Numbered from the stretch's first letter, positions 9,869 to 22,200 are shown. The stretch is DNA of 64,000 nt from Dipteronia dyeriana (GCA_032871835.1 CM065301.1:82554069-82618068); one strand, 5' to 3'. Program-made: numbers and translations. The notes: generated by a model from the letters alone, not told the origin.

Positions 9869-10778
9869 TGTTAGTTCCTCATATTTTGATTGACTTATTT
9901 CGTTGTCAAACCACATTGGGATTTATTAATGTAATGGTAGATTTTGTGATTGAATTGTTCATGTTCAAGTCTCCCTTGGCACCTTTAGAGCTTTAGGATC
10001 AACTGCTTTCAAGTATAACACCTGACTTTGATTATTGAAGAGATTAGTTACACACACACATTCATGCATTCTTAATATACTATATATGTGTATTTTTGCT
10101 TATTTGTGTGCATTCACTCACAATCACACTTGCACTTTATAATAGTCAAGTGTGGTATAATTCGTTTCCGATTGTGTGATCGAAAATGTCTGTACTCGTA
10201 CGATAGTGTGCATGCTTAACATGATGTTTGATCTCTTGAGAAGATCACATTCTTCTCTTAGATAGGTCTTAGATCACATGGTCTTATACCATGATTTTTA
10301 GCATCTTTTTGTTCATCTTCTTGTCCGCGAAAGTGTGATAATGTTTTTCGCGAGATTTCATCTACCTATCCCATGCACTTTATGCCACAAAAAAGCCTGT
10401 TATACATTATCAATGCTTTTTGCCAGACAAATTTCATCTACTTATCCTGTGAACTTCATGCAGTGAAAAAGCCTGTTACATTATTAATGCTTTCTGCGGG
10501 GACAAGTTTCGTTTACTTGTCCCGTGATCATCATGATGCAAAAAAGGTTGTTTTATCAAAATGACACAGTTTTACCCAAGGTTGATATATATATATATAT
10601 ATATATATCTTTCTCCTTCTAGCCAATTCAAAACTCAAAAATCAAATCAAGAGTGAGAAACAAGTTTTCTTATGAGAGAAGTTCCAAGATAGTTTTTTTT
10701 ATCTATCTAACTCTAATACTCATCTTCATCTTGCGTCTTCAAGTATCATTCAAGCATGGATCTTTATTAGTTTCATCA
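9869..10778 (+). repeat. Possible old Copia-type LTR
   Basis: TGTTAGTTCC...TTTCATCA, 910 bp, has TG...CA ends, a purine tract just before it, and TGGTAT two bases after it (10781), which resembles the start of a Met-tRNA primer site. It holds a TA run at 10584-10608, a possible TATA region. No partner LTR is in the window. Confidence 0.4.
10357..10560. repeat. ~75-bp tandem repeat, about 2.7 copies
   Basis: Three degenerate copies of tttcatctacttatccygtg followed by catgcnnnnaaaaagcctgt. It lies inside the possible LTR at 9869-10778. Confidence 0.6.
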
Positions 10779-11085
10779 CTTGGTATGTTTGAACTTCATT
10801 AAATCTCATTTATTGCATCTCTTTTGCAAATCTCATCTATTTAATGTATATCTCTATGAGTTGCTTTGTTTGATTGGAGTTTTTATTTAATAGCTAACAT
10901 GTTAGGGTTTTATATACCTATTTTAGATAAGTTTGCATGTATGTTAATGTATACAGTTTGATAACTAGGATTGTTAAATTTGCATCTTAATCTCTAGTTA
11001 AGCATATTATGTGTGGTCTTGCATTATATTGCATTTCGAATATTTCTACATATTGTTGACGGTGATTTTTGGATTGAAATTAATT
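10779..11085. other. Unclassified AT-rich flank
   Basis: No gene seen. TGTTGACGGTGATTTTTGG at 11054 resembles the terminus of a Tat-type LTR and may be the edge of an older element cut by Element 2. The last five bases, TAATT, are Element 2's target duplication. Confidence 0.4.
11081..11085. repeat. Target-site duplication of Element 2, left copy
   Basis: TAATT, repeated at 34319-34323. Confidence 0.85.
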
Positions 11086-12235
11086 TGTTGACTGGAAATT
11101 TGCTCGGGATGTGAAATTCCTGTTAACACCCTCGAGACCACTACCACGAAAGTGGTGGCCGGGGACGATACCGTTAGTTCCCGACCTGTTTAGAGATACA
11201 CGAGAGGCTGGATCATAATAACATTGAATGAGAGCTTTTATTATTGATAGATTGCTTTAAAATACAAATCATTCTCTTGTGTGCTCACAGTCTCTGTAAG
11301 ATGTAGGGTGGTGGCAACTCCGTGCCGATCGAATAGTGGAAACGAAGGTGGCCATTTTCTGAATACAGAATTTAGGCTTTCTCTCTTCTTTTCTTTCTCT
11401 TTTCTCTTTGTCGCTATCTATCGTTTTCTGTGTATATCTCAGTCTATGTAGCTTTTTCTCTATTTTCATATATATCTTTTTCTCATGCTCGGCCTCACAT
11501 ATTTATATCGTCCAAGTAGGTTTTTAGTTGGCAAATATTTTACCGTGATCCCATGAATCTGTTCCCTCCTTATCGGGCGGGATTCGTCATTTGAATTTGA
11601 ATTGTTACGGGATTTGATGATATCGTTAACTGAGATAAGTTTGTTCCTTTTTTTGAATCAAACTCTTGATGTGCATGTAAATATTACGTGGAGATGATCC
11701 TGTGTGCACTCATATCATGAATTTTCATGGAGATCACCCTGCCAGCTGCCTATTGCCCCGTAGAGCGAGGTAGATCCCTGCTCCGACTCTGTTCTTAGAA
11801 GCTTAAGATGGATTTTCCCTGACCCTTGGGGGCTTGAGGTGCTCTTGTAAACCTTCCTGAGAGGTAGCTGGGGTAGTGTAGATTTAGGCGTGATTCTTCC
11901 TTTATGTCCAGCAAGAACAGCGGGCTTCTAAAGAGGTTGGCGAGCTTCTCTCGAATGTCTCTTGAGCTTGGAGACTTCCCCTGGCATTCACGGGGCAGAT
12001 GTGGAGCTTGACCTCAGAGCTGAAGTTCCCCGATAGATGGCCAGGAGAAGCCCGGGTTCCAGTACTCTTGTGGGGAGCTCGTCCTGGTCGCATCTGGCTT
12101 GTTTTCTGGTAGTTTAAAGCCGAGCCGGCCTTTCCTGCTCCTACGGGGTGGCTTTACGATCTTTCCAGGCTTCATGATTATCGATTATGGATGAAAAATT
12201 TCTCTTTGACCCTTGGCCAAAATTCACTATTAATA
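11086..12235 (-). repeat. LTR F (3' LTR of Element 2)
   Basis: TGTTGACTGG...CTATTAATA, 1150 bp. The last dinucleotide is TA instead of CA, from a C-to-T change. A minus-strand TATA box (TATAAAT) lies at about 11500-11508. Confidence 0.9.
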
Positions 12236-12252
12236 GAAGTCCCCTCTGACTT
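12236..12252 (-). other. Polypurine tract of Element 2
   Basis: Reverse complement AAGTCAGAGGGGACTTC, directly against LTR F. Confidence 0.8.
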
Positions 12253-12451
12253 GAACACCGGTGGTAGAGTTGGGGTTGGAGTCAGATTCCTTGTTTAATT
12301 GAGAAAGTTTTTAGCCATAAAGATAATTAATGAGAGCGAAATCTTCTCATTAATTACCTAATATTTGAATTTGAAACTGTGTGTTATTCAAAGAAAGACG
12401 GCTGCAATACGGCTCCAGATGATCTTCCCGAGGATATCGCCGATAATCCTT

Positions 12452-12459
12452 TATTTAAA
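12452..12459 (+). promoter_or_regulatory. TATA box of the antisense gene in Element 2
   Basis: TATTTAAA about 120 bp before the ATG at 12575, with a conserved pyrimidine-rich leader (tcttcatact, caaatttcttcttcc) matching copy 1. Confidence 0.6.
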
Positions 12460-13599
12460 CCCGGCCTTATCGTCACTTTCTTCATACTTTCTCAAATCTC
12501 AAATTTTCAAATTTCTTCTTCCCTGCTTTCTCTGCTAATTTCCCTGCTTGCTTTCACACCTCTCTTACCCATTAATGTCGACTTTCATAGATAGTGTTGA
12601 TACCTTGGTTGAGGGCACCAGAGGCCCTAACCTAGCTCTTCGTATGCTGGTGTGAGAAATTTCGAGCGATGGGGAATCTTCCCCGCTCCGCCAGCGCCGT
12701 CGTTCTAACAGAAACGTCTCTATCTGCTCTGGCTTCTCGAACCAACCCGACAATCATTTAAACCTAGTCAACGAAGATTCTAATGTCGGGGAGAGAGTCG
12801 ATGCAGTCGGAAGGGCTCAGGTCACAGTGGTGGAGCTTCCTTTAGTGGTAACCCTTCCTTTCGAACCCAGGGTCATCCCTGACTCCACTGTCGACCCTCA
12901 GTCGATTGGCCGTCTTCGGGATAAGTACGATATTCCTGACACCGTTTCCCTCACTATCCCCCACAAGAATTACGACGTTTTTTGCCCGCCCAAAGCTATA
13001 CTCCCTATCCACATCGCAGCTTTTGAGAGTGGGGTGAGGCTCCCTCTTCACCCTACCCTTCGACGGGCTCTCAATGCCCTTTAGCTGGCTCTGCTTCAAC
13101 TGACGCCCGGCTTCAGGAGGCATCTAGTCGGTTTCCTTATATTATGAAGGGAGCAATGCGAGATGAGAAACGTAACCATGGAGCCCAGGGCTGAGGAGCT
13201 CGCTTTCCTTTTCTAGATAGGTAGCCCGGCTGGAGGTCCACGAGGCCAATTCTATACCGAGGCCAATTCTATGCCGAGGCCAATTCTATGCCAAGGCCAA
13301 GAATAGGCTCAACTTTATCATCCATGGGGCTTTAAAGAAGGACCCCACTTGGAAAGAGGAATGGGTACTGGCGGGGGGAGACTGGGGGAGCTCTGTTTTC
13401 ATCGGCTGGCATGAGCTCGAGGTTCCTACCGCCTTTAGTGACAAACCCTCATGGGGTCGGAATTCCTTGCCTGGTGAGTCTGAAGCTGGGCTGAAGACCA
13501 TCCTGGCTCGAAATTACTTAAATCTGAAGTTTCCAACCGCTGACCCCTTCGATCCCCGCAGGGTGAACAAGTACCTGCGGATCTCCAATGCTACTCCTC

Positions 13600-13675
13600 G
13601 TAAGTATCTCGCTCTATCTTGTTTTTAAATGGTTGGATGGTTCAGTTATGATGATATTTATCCCTTTCTTAACAG
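13600..13675 (+). other. Intron 1 of antisense gene copy 2
   Basis: GTAAGTATCT...CTTAACAG, 76 bp, at the same codon phase as in copy 1. Confidence 0.75.
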
Positions 13676-14180
13676 TGTTTGTTGTTGCTCCAGCTTCTCG
13701 TGAAGCCTGGCCAGTTAGGATCCCTCCTTCTCCTTCCAGATCATCCCTGAGAGCTCTCTCAGTTATTCCAAAGAAGGAGGGTCAACCACTAAGGTAGCTG
13801 CCTCGCTCGTTCCTTCGCCCTCACCTTCTCAGGTTAAGTCCAATATGGCTCTTCTTGCATCTCAGGTAGTAAAGGCTCTAAGCCAAGAAGGGTCTGCCTC
13901 CCAAGTCACCAATAAGTTCATTCTCGCCCCCTCACCGGTAGTCTCTGCTTCAACCGATGCTCCTCGAGTCATATTATCCCAAGCAGTTGAGGTTCCCAGG
14001 GAGCCCGATACCGATATTACTTAGGTCGCCTCTTCTTGCCCCCACCAGCAATCAAGCTCGGCGGGTCAGGACGAGGTCCTGAAGCAATTTGTTGCATCCT
14101 GTCCAGGCGGCGGGCTTTCTAGGATGGCCGCGATGCCCGTGGACATCATGATTACCAAATGGTCCGCTCTTCTAGCCGAG

Positions 14181-14250
14181 GTAATCGTCGCTTTTATTTC
14201 TTCATACAACTATTTGATTTGTCATTTTCTAACATGATTTTCCTTTGCAG
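14181..14250 (+). other. Intron 2 of antisense gene copy 2
   Basis: GTAATCGTCG...CCTTTGCAG, 70 bp, the same length as in copy 1. Confidence 0.75.
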
Positions 14251-15332
14251 GCTTTCAAGTTTCAGGTGGTCATAGGGCATCAGGTAGCCTTCCTCCATGA
14301 TCGGGCAGCCATGGATGAGGATAAAGCTGAACGAGCCATGGGGTTGCTTATGCGGGCTCAAACTGTGGTCTAGGAGATGACCTCCAACCAATAGGGAATG
14401 GAAAAACAGCTAGCTGAGCTTCAGTGTGACCAAGAGAGGTTGAAGAGGGCTTTTGATCAGGAAACTCTCCCGTTGAAACGGCGGGTTAGCCAGCGGGATT
14501 ACTGTAAGGGAGAGGCGAAGGCTTTGGATGTCGAGAACCAGACTTTACAGGCTCAAATTACCCAGCTCCAGGCTAAGGTGGAAACCTCCTTTAACGAGGG
14601 GTACTTCTATGCCTCCTATCAGATTGTAGATGCCCTTCATCCCCTATTCGATCTCTCCAGCATCGCCGGCTGGGATAGAGAAGAGGTCATGTCACTGGCT
14701 GCAGAGATGTCTCGCCCTAAAAATGACGGAGCTGGTCCTTCTAAGAAGGGAGCTGGGATGCAGTTGGAGGTGCCAGATCTGCCTCCTTCTGTTCCAATCT
14801 TCCCAGTATCTGGTCCCGGTGAATCCTCGAAGGGGGTCCAAACCGAGAAGCTAGAAGGAAGCCTTGCTAAAGCCCGAGATCCCCCCCCCCCCCACTGTGC
14901 TCTCAGGAGTGGAGTCAACAGAATGCGGAAACATGCCTGAGTTAATGGCCAGCCTTCTTGGTGTAGCCATACCGTCTGAAGTTATAGCAGTGATCAATGA
15001 AATCATAGAGGAGGATCTTGTTGACCCTGAAGCAGACGAGGCAAATCCCTAAGAGGAGGTGGAGGCGGTAGATGCAGCTGATCAGGATGAGCTACGACCG
15101 GAGAGGGGAGCAGGGGGCGAGGTTCACTATGTAGAAAAGAAGGCGGGAGGTCCTCAGGAAGACGAAGAAGCTTGAGCTCTTTGCTTTGTAATCCATTTTT
15201 AATGCCCGAAGTGGGCATCCCATCTTCAACTGTGTTTGATATTTTGTCTTTTTATTCTTTTTTTTAGCCCGGAATAAGGGATTGGGCTCCGTGTTTGTTG
15301 TAGCCTTGTTGGGTAATAGGCTCCCCCACTTA

Positions 15333-15337
15333 ATAAT
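15333..15337. repeat. Target-site duplication of Element 3, left copy
   Basis: ATAAT, repeated at 26022-26026. Joining the flanks restores the sequence seen in Element 1 near 5715-5730. Confidence 0.9.
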
Positions 15338-15846
15338 TGTTAACGGGAAATTTGTTTCAGATGAGAAATCCCTATTAACGCCCTCAAGACCACTACCACG
15401 AAAGTTATGGCCGGGGTCGGTATCGTTGATACCTGACCTGATCTTGTATGAATATTAAGTATGGAGTAATAGGTATGAGAGGAGTCATCCCACTCGATGG
15501 GCTTCACGGTAGGTAAGAAGGAGTCAACCAATCCATCGGGCTTCGTGGTAGGTAAGAGACGAGTCATCCCTCTTGTCGAGCTTCGCGGTAGGTAGGAGAC
15601 GAGTCAACGCATCTGTCGGGCTTCGTGGTATTTAGAAGACGAGTCATCCTTACCATCGGGCTTCAAGGTGTGGGAACCAAATTCACCGATCACGCAGCGG
15701 AAACTGGTTTTTAAAATTTTTTATACAGATCGTAATCTTTATCTTGGACCGGTGAACTTTTGATCGTTATTATGTTCGAAACAAATACATATAAAAATTA
15801 TTACACTAATAAAATATATATGTAAATACAGGAAATTGTAATCAAT

Positions 15847-15879
<33 letters not shown>

Positions 15880-16200
15880 CCATACCAATGTTTGGAGGCT
15901 CCTTCACTTTTCGATTTGCTCCTGGTCTGTACCACTGATCTTCCTAGCTATTTCCGGGATTGGTAACTGCGTGTGGGTGCGTCACGGTTCTCAGGAACTT
16001 AGGATGGAGGGTGTAGAAAAGAAAAAATTAAGAAACTCTTTCTTTATATTAATGAACAACACTTGTACATAAAACCTTTTCACTCTTTGTGGTGTTTGTT
16101 CATGCACACACTTGCACAAAATAACTCACACAAACTTTCACTCACCAGCCTTTTTTTTCTTTTAACCAAAAGCCAAAAGACACTTTTTGTCTTTTGTTAA

Positions 16201-16259
<59 letters not shown>

Positions 16260-19200
16260 TTGTTGTGCGTTTCACGCACAACAACATTTATTTTTTTGAA
16301 TAAAAATATCTTATATTTAATATTTAAAAATTTAATCAAATATATATTTGATTTTTTAAAACTTTCAAATAAAAATATCTCATATCTTTAATTTGATTTT
16401 AATTTTTGAATTCAAACTATTTAAATTCAAAAATAAATTATTTAATTTAATAAAATAAAATAATCACATTATCTTATTTTATTCAAAAATAAATATCAAC
16501 ATACACCCTCCATTTAGTGATTAATAACATAATTAAATAATCTCATTATTTAAGTTATTTAATCACCATTATCTATTAATTAAATAATCTCATTATTCAA
16601 TTAATTCCCGAATAAATACGTGTCACTTTCGTAACACAATTAACTGGACAATCCAATTAATTAACCGTGACCCTTGTTACCTAAATCGATCGGGCTAGCA
16701 AGGGGACCTAATGGACCCACAGTATTTTGAGCTCCAATAATCCTCAGAATCATTAATTAAACTCTTTAATTAATATTCTTTGATTATTAACTCCGGTGTT
16801 ATTCCACTAAAAATCCGAAGCTGCACTCTCTCAACTGCAGACGTTTTTACACAAACCGATACAACTCGGTGTCCATCGATATAACTGTTACATATGGTGT
16901 GATCCTCCACAATAGTTCATAATTAGAGCTGGGTCATAATATCCGTTATACCCCTCTAATTTCATATATCCTTTAAGTACCATAGATTCTCTAATGGACA
17001 ATAAATCCTACTTCCTCACGGAATTAGGAGAGCGCTCATATTGTCCAAGCACCGAATCAACCCTTAAGGGAACTACCATCTACTTCTCACTAGAATGAGT
17101 GGATTCCACTATTGTGTACAAACCTTCCCAGCCACAAGCCAAACCGCAATCCCAACATACGGAGTATATTGATCAGGAAATACATCTGACCTCACCCATG
17201 GTATATCAAAGACCACGATCTAACCTGAAGGAGTCGATAAGACACTAAGGATTAAGATCACCCATATATAGCAATCATTAGTTGATATATATGAATCTCA
17301 TCGGTAAACGGATCTTTGTGTGAGATTCATATAGTCATGGCCCAGTCCTATATGATCACATCATACAAGGTGCCTCTATTCCCATATCTCATATGAATGA
17401 TTCAGGATAGAATCACTGTACATTACGGAATGGACCACAACTATAGATTAACCACAAATAAAGCACCCAGCTTTATTTGATATCTATGGACTCTTTAGAT
17501 TACACGTCTCTTACTGTATCCATCTATATATGACACTCCTATACACAGTTTGAGATTACATCCGGCAATCCAGGATGTTAATATATACACAAGTTTATAA
17601 AATAAATAACATAACAGAATGAATTGAACCTTTCCTTTTATTTACTTCATAAATCCATTTACAAATTACATGCTTAGGGCATAAACCCCAACACAAGGTA
17701 GGTAGGGGATGAGTCAACCCATCCATCATGCTTTATGGTAGGACGGAGATGAATGGAGCTCGAGGTTCCCTTACTGGTATGAAGGGGTTGATCTTGGTTC
17801 TGGTCCTTGTCTTCGGTCAGGGTCGGAGCCCATCATGGTACCCGGAGCCCAGTTCTGGAGCCCGATTCCTTCTATAGAGATGATACAAGAGAGCTCATCG
17901 ATTTCCTTCGAGCTGGTCTGGGTGGTTTCTCCTCATCTTGATGTGCGACTTTGTTATGTATATGTGAGGATAAGAGCACTAGGTCCAACGAGGTAGGAAT
18001 CTAGGTTGCACTCATATAAGCATGCATTACACAAAACACAAGTAAGAGAAATACAAGTCTTTTGTAGAGGGAGGTGGACTGACCAAGGGGGAAAAAGCAT
18101 CACGAATGATCACATGCTGAAAAACCCCAAGGTAGTATCCGGAGGAAGGAGGAATACCCTTCCTTATGTATATATCAAAGAATGCTCCGGAGAGCTTACA
18201 AGAATGGTGAAATAATACAATGTAGTCGCTCCGGAGAGCTTACAATAATGGTCGAATGTAGACCGATACCCGTATTTTCTAGGTAAAGGTAACACATACA
18301 TTGATAATGTCGAGAGAACTTTAAACGAAGCATGTAAACATTCCTAGAGCTGGTCGTTTTTGGGATTGGAAATGATATGTGTGATCTCCACTGTGTGTTC
18401 TTCCATCTTCCTTATCGATGCTATTACAGGCATATTTATACATGGTGACTGACTTGGTGTACAAGTCTATGACTCTTCAATTAGTCTTCGTTTCCTTATC
18501 GAATACGATTCGTGGCTAATATCTCGGAGGAGATGTGTTTGTTTCCTCTTCGGACTCTTCATTCCTTAATAGGCGGGATTTTCTGTTATAGTTGACCCCC
18601 AATAATCGGTTGTGGAGGATATCTTGGAGAAAAAGGTATTTGTTTCCTCTTTGGACTCTTTCACTAATTATGGCCATTAAAGAGTTGAATATTCTCTTTA
18701 TTAATGGTGTTGATCATGTCATTAATTGGGTTGACTGCCTCCATTAATGCGGTTGACCTCATTAATGGTACTTTAAATGTCATGAAAGTCAATCCTCTCT
18801 TCCTACGTTGCTGAGAGGAGAGCTCTAGTTCTGCATGTCACTTTAGAGAGGTACTTCATGGAGGCTAAACGAAGTGACATTTGATATTCCTTGAGGGCGA
18901 GGTACCTTAGGATCCAGTACATTTACGGAGTCCCCTAGGGACCTCTCGATTGTCACGGAGCTAGATGCTGGTCTTCCCATGGAGCTTGTGCTAACCATTT
19001 TAGGGGCAAAATATCCCATAGGGTTCCAACCTTATAGCTGGGAGCTTGGTTTAGCTACGCCGATCCTTATCATGGAGCTTGACCTAATGGTGCAGGCTTC
19101 TTAGCGGGGTAGCGGGCTTGGCTAGTAGGCCCTGGTAAGGTGTTTGCCATAAACAGGTGACCTTGGCTCTCTTCTGGAATGGTGGAGAGGTACGCTCGAG

Positions 19201-19705
19201 TACTGCTCTTGCTACTTGATTTAACCATGCCAGGATCTACAGTGGATCTTGGCACTTTTGGTGACGATGAGGCTTTATGGGCTCCTTCCTTTAATGCTCG
19301 GATAGGTCGAGATTATACCTCGACGAGGCAGGAAGGCCTTTACAAGACAAGTTCGGCACCTTGAAGTTCTCCTAGTTAAAGTTGAGATAGTAGCAAGCTC
19401 TAGGAGAGTGTCATGAGATACCTTGATGTCGGCGGACCCAGGTCATTTCACGTTGACCTAGCTTCGGGATTTATCCTGGCTTAAAGTGCTTGACGCGGTC
19501 TCGTCGGGCTCTATTTGGTAAGCTTGGACACGTGCGAGATGCTTATATGGTATGGCCGGCCTCGTCTTGCTTATGTAGGATCGCGTGGTAGCTCAACCTC
19601 GGGGACCTTGATACCCCGTCATATAAGCCAGAATTTGGACCCTTGTGTGAAGGTTGGGAAGTGGAAAATTCTTCTTTGGTCCCTAGCTAAATTTTGCTAT
19701 TAACA
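15338..19705 (-). repeat. LTR D (3' LTR of Element 3, interrupted)
   Basis: TGTTAACGGG...GCTATTAACA, about 2338 bp without the nested LTR and its target copy. It contains a 39-40-bp minisatellite (ggtaggtaggagacgagtca...gggcttc), about six units at 15468-15668 and 17694-17740. A minus-strand TATA box (TATAAATA) lies at about 18433-18440. Confidence 0.88.
15669..17693 (-). mobile_element. Solo Copia-like LTR nested in LTR D
   Basis: The plus strand reads TGTGGGAACC...AACCCCAACA (2025 bp), with an exact 5-bp duplication CAAGG at 15664-15668 and 17694-17698. Its reverse complement starts TGTTGGGGTTTATGC, and its central part resembles the Copia LTR at 50794-53723, for example the stretches around 16600-16960 and 52190-52560. 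There is no internal domain, so it is a solo LTR left by LTR-LTR recombination. It holds TA runs at 15848-15878 and a compound (TA)(GT)(GA) microsatellite at 16201-16259. Short frames inside it are repeat artefacts. Confidence 0.88.
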
Positions 19706-20129
19706 GAAGTCCCCTCTGACTTGAACACCGGTAAGTATTTGGGGTTGGAGTTTAGATCTTGTACTACATGAAGAATTTTGCTTGTCGTTTCTTACTTGTA
19801 ACGAGAATCGCTCATAGTGATTGGCTTAGCGGACTGGGGTACTAGTCATTCATGTTTTAGGAGTCTTGGTACATTTGGCAAAGAAGATCCTGGTGGGTAA
19901 CTAAGCCCACTTTCTCACCAGTTCTTTATACATAGGCGAGACATAGATGCATTTAGCGTACCTGTAAAATAGATGAGCGATGGCAGACCACATAAGGGAT
20001 ATTCCCTTTGTGGAATTTCCGATGCTCTAGTCAGTGTAAAATTTGGTAAGTGAGAAAGGTTACAAACCGTACTACTTGATCATGTTGGATGAAGCTTTAG
20101 TGGCTGAGAGCCTGAATTTTATGTTCCTG
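19706..20129 (-). other. Polypurine tract and 3' interior of Element 3
   Basis: The polypurine tract is at 19706-19722 (reverse complement AAGTCAGAGGGGACTTC). No antisense gene follows, unlike in Elements 1 and 2. The rest is non-coding sequence with no recognised feature. Confidence 0.6.
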
Positions 20130-21235
20130 GAATTGGTAGACAACTATGCTCTAACACTCAGACCCTTCTTGGGGGTCGTAGCCTAACCAAGGCATCATGA
20201 GCACTATCTAGCTATATCATGGTATTTTGATCCGAATGGCAACTATGCTCTTACACTCAGACCATTCTTGGGGGTCGTAGCCCGACCAAGGCATCAAGAG
20301 CGCTATCTAGCTATATCCTAGTAGTTCGATCTGGATGGTAACTATGCTCTTACACTCAGACCCTTCTTGGGGGTCGTAACCCGACCAAGGCATCAAGAGA
20401 ATTATCTAGCTATATCCTGGTATTTCGATCAGGATAGCAACTATGCTCTTACACTCAGACCCTTCTTAGGGGTCGTAGCCCGACCAAGGCATCAGGAGTG
20501 CTATCTAGCTATATCCTGGTAGTTCGATCTGGATGGCAACCATGCTCTTACACTCAGACCCTACTTGGGGGTCGTAGCCCAACCAAGGCATCAGGAGCGC
20601 TATCTAGCTATATCCTGGTATTTCGATCTGGATGGCAACTATACTCTTACCCTCAGACCCTTCTTGGGGGTCGCAGCCCGACCAAGGCATCAGGAGCGCT
20701 ATCTAGCTATATCCTGGTATTTTGATCCGGATGGTAACTATGCTCTTGCACTCAGATCCTTCTTGGGGTTCGTAGCCCGACCAAGGCATCAGGAGTGCTA
20801 TCTAGCTATATCCCGGTATTTTGATCCGGATGGAAACTATGCTCTTACACTCAGATCATTCTTGGGGGAGGTCACAATACCAAGGCATCAGAAGCGCTAT
20901 CTAGCTATATCCTGGTATTTTGATCCGGATAGCAACTATGCTCTTACACTCATATCCTTCTTGAGGGAGGTCACCCGACCAAGGCATCAGGAGCGCTATC
21001 TAGCTATATCCTGGTATTTTGATCGGGATGGCAACTATGCTCTTACACTCAAATCCTTCTTGGGGGAGGTCACCCGACCAAGGCATCAAGGGTGATGAGG
21101 GGGCTTCCCCGATCAATCCCTGGTCTCGAGATCTGGATGGCAACTATGCTCTTACACCCAAACCTTTCTTGGCGGGGGGTGGTGCTCGATCGAGGCATTA
21201 GGAGCGCTATCTAGCTATTTCCTGGTTTTAAGGCT
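20130..21235. repeat. 99-bp tandem repeat array (Element 3, ~11 copies)
   Basis: This is the longest array of the shared 99-bp unit (for example starts at 20241 and 20340). The plus-strand frame is open for 176 codons at 20565-21095 and encodes a 33-residue repeat with RHQERYLAISWYFD. No known protein was recognised, and the open frame follows from a unit length divisible by three. Confidence 0.9.
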
Positions 21236-22200
21236 ATCATTGTCGAAATACCATGGCGTTCCTCCTGGAGGGATTTATCCAGTCTACGGCATCAAGAGGG
21301 CTATGGAGCTCTCCTGGTGATGGCGATCCTCATAGAGGAATTTTATTTGGTCTAGGGCATTAGGAGTGTGGTGTAGCTCTCCTGGTGAAGGTGATCATAT
21401 GAGATCTACTACGGATACCGAAATCAAAAGAGATGCAAACTCATGGTGAGCTAATATAAAGTTGTATCCATGCATGGTGGCGTTGGTTGATAACCAGTCT
21501 CGCTCTAAAAGTTTTTTAAAGAGTAGAATCTCTTGAGATGGTACTGGAATAATGAGAAAATATTGAGCTTCTAGTCCCCAAGTGATATAACCGGTTTGGA
21601 AGTCCGCTTGGGCTAGATGAGAGCCTTCAACAATCGTAATCGAGCTCGAGACCCCACTGTGAACGAATCAGAACCTTTGGGTGCTCCCTGAACGGATCGA
21701 GACCTCGATGGCTCACTAGGGCTTTGGAAGGCCCTGTACAGATGGAGAGGAGCCATTGGTATGATAATCTCTGAGAAAAAACTGGTGTTTGCTAAGGTCG
21801 AGCTCGTGCCAGCCAAGGAGGATGGTTACTTCTTCAACCCACGACCACATGGTGGGGGTGGTTTAAACTCTGCATGGCAGTGTGGCTACCTTAGGAGCCA
21901 AGGTTGGTGCTTCATTTGCTAAAGGACGCTTCTGTGTTCCTGGCTAGGCAGCTCGAGCTTCTCTTCCTTCTGACCTGATCATCATTAGAGGATGGATACC
22001 TTGAATAGATCACAGAGAAAGTTGAGAGTTACCTGGTCCGCTCTGACTGAAGCCAAAAATTATTGAGATGATGGATGCGCAGATGATGAGGAGGACTTGG
22101 TTTCCATTTCTGCTTTCATGTCTAGTCGTATTGAGGTATGAACTACCTTGAAGTCCTCTGCTGCTGTAGATGCATGGAGGGCTTCAAGTCTGCCTACCTT
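21236..22200. other. Unrecognised interior of Element 3
   Basis: No kept reading frame. The part from about 21690 to 21770 carries A-B-C-like modules (ctcgatggctcactagggct). The part from about 21820 to 22190 is unique in the window and may be decayed coding sequence, but I could not assign it. Confidence 0.35.

Larger units (their letters stand above)
12575..15175 (+). pseudogene. Antisense accessory gene, copy 2
   Basis: Three exons (12575-13599, 13676-14180, 14251-15175) match copy 1 in order and splice sites. From ATG 12575 the frame runs through one TGA (about 12653) into the conserved transposon domain (LPLHPTLRRALNAL at 13037-13080), then meets stops at 13081-13083 and near 13145. Exon 3 encodes a probable coiled coil (MEKQLAELQCDQERLKRAFD) and a proline/serine-rich tail. 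A run of 13 C (14881-14893) shifts the frame relative to copy 1. An 18-bp segment is present three times at about 13243-13297 and once in copy 1. The stop TAA at 15050-15052 lies where copy 1 has TAG, and the frame then stays open to TGA at 15173-15175. Role unknown. Confidence 0.75.

Noticed and set aside
20565..21095. A 176-codon frame encoding a 33-residue repeat, as a normal gene
   Set aside because: It follows from a 99-bp tandem repeat whose unit is divisible by three. It has no start context or known domain, so it is kept as a repeat and a finding instead.
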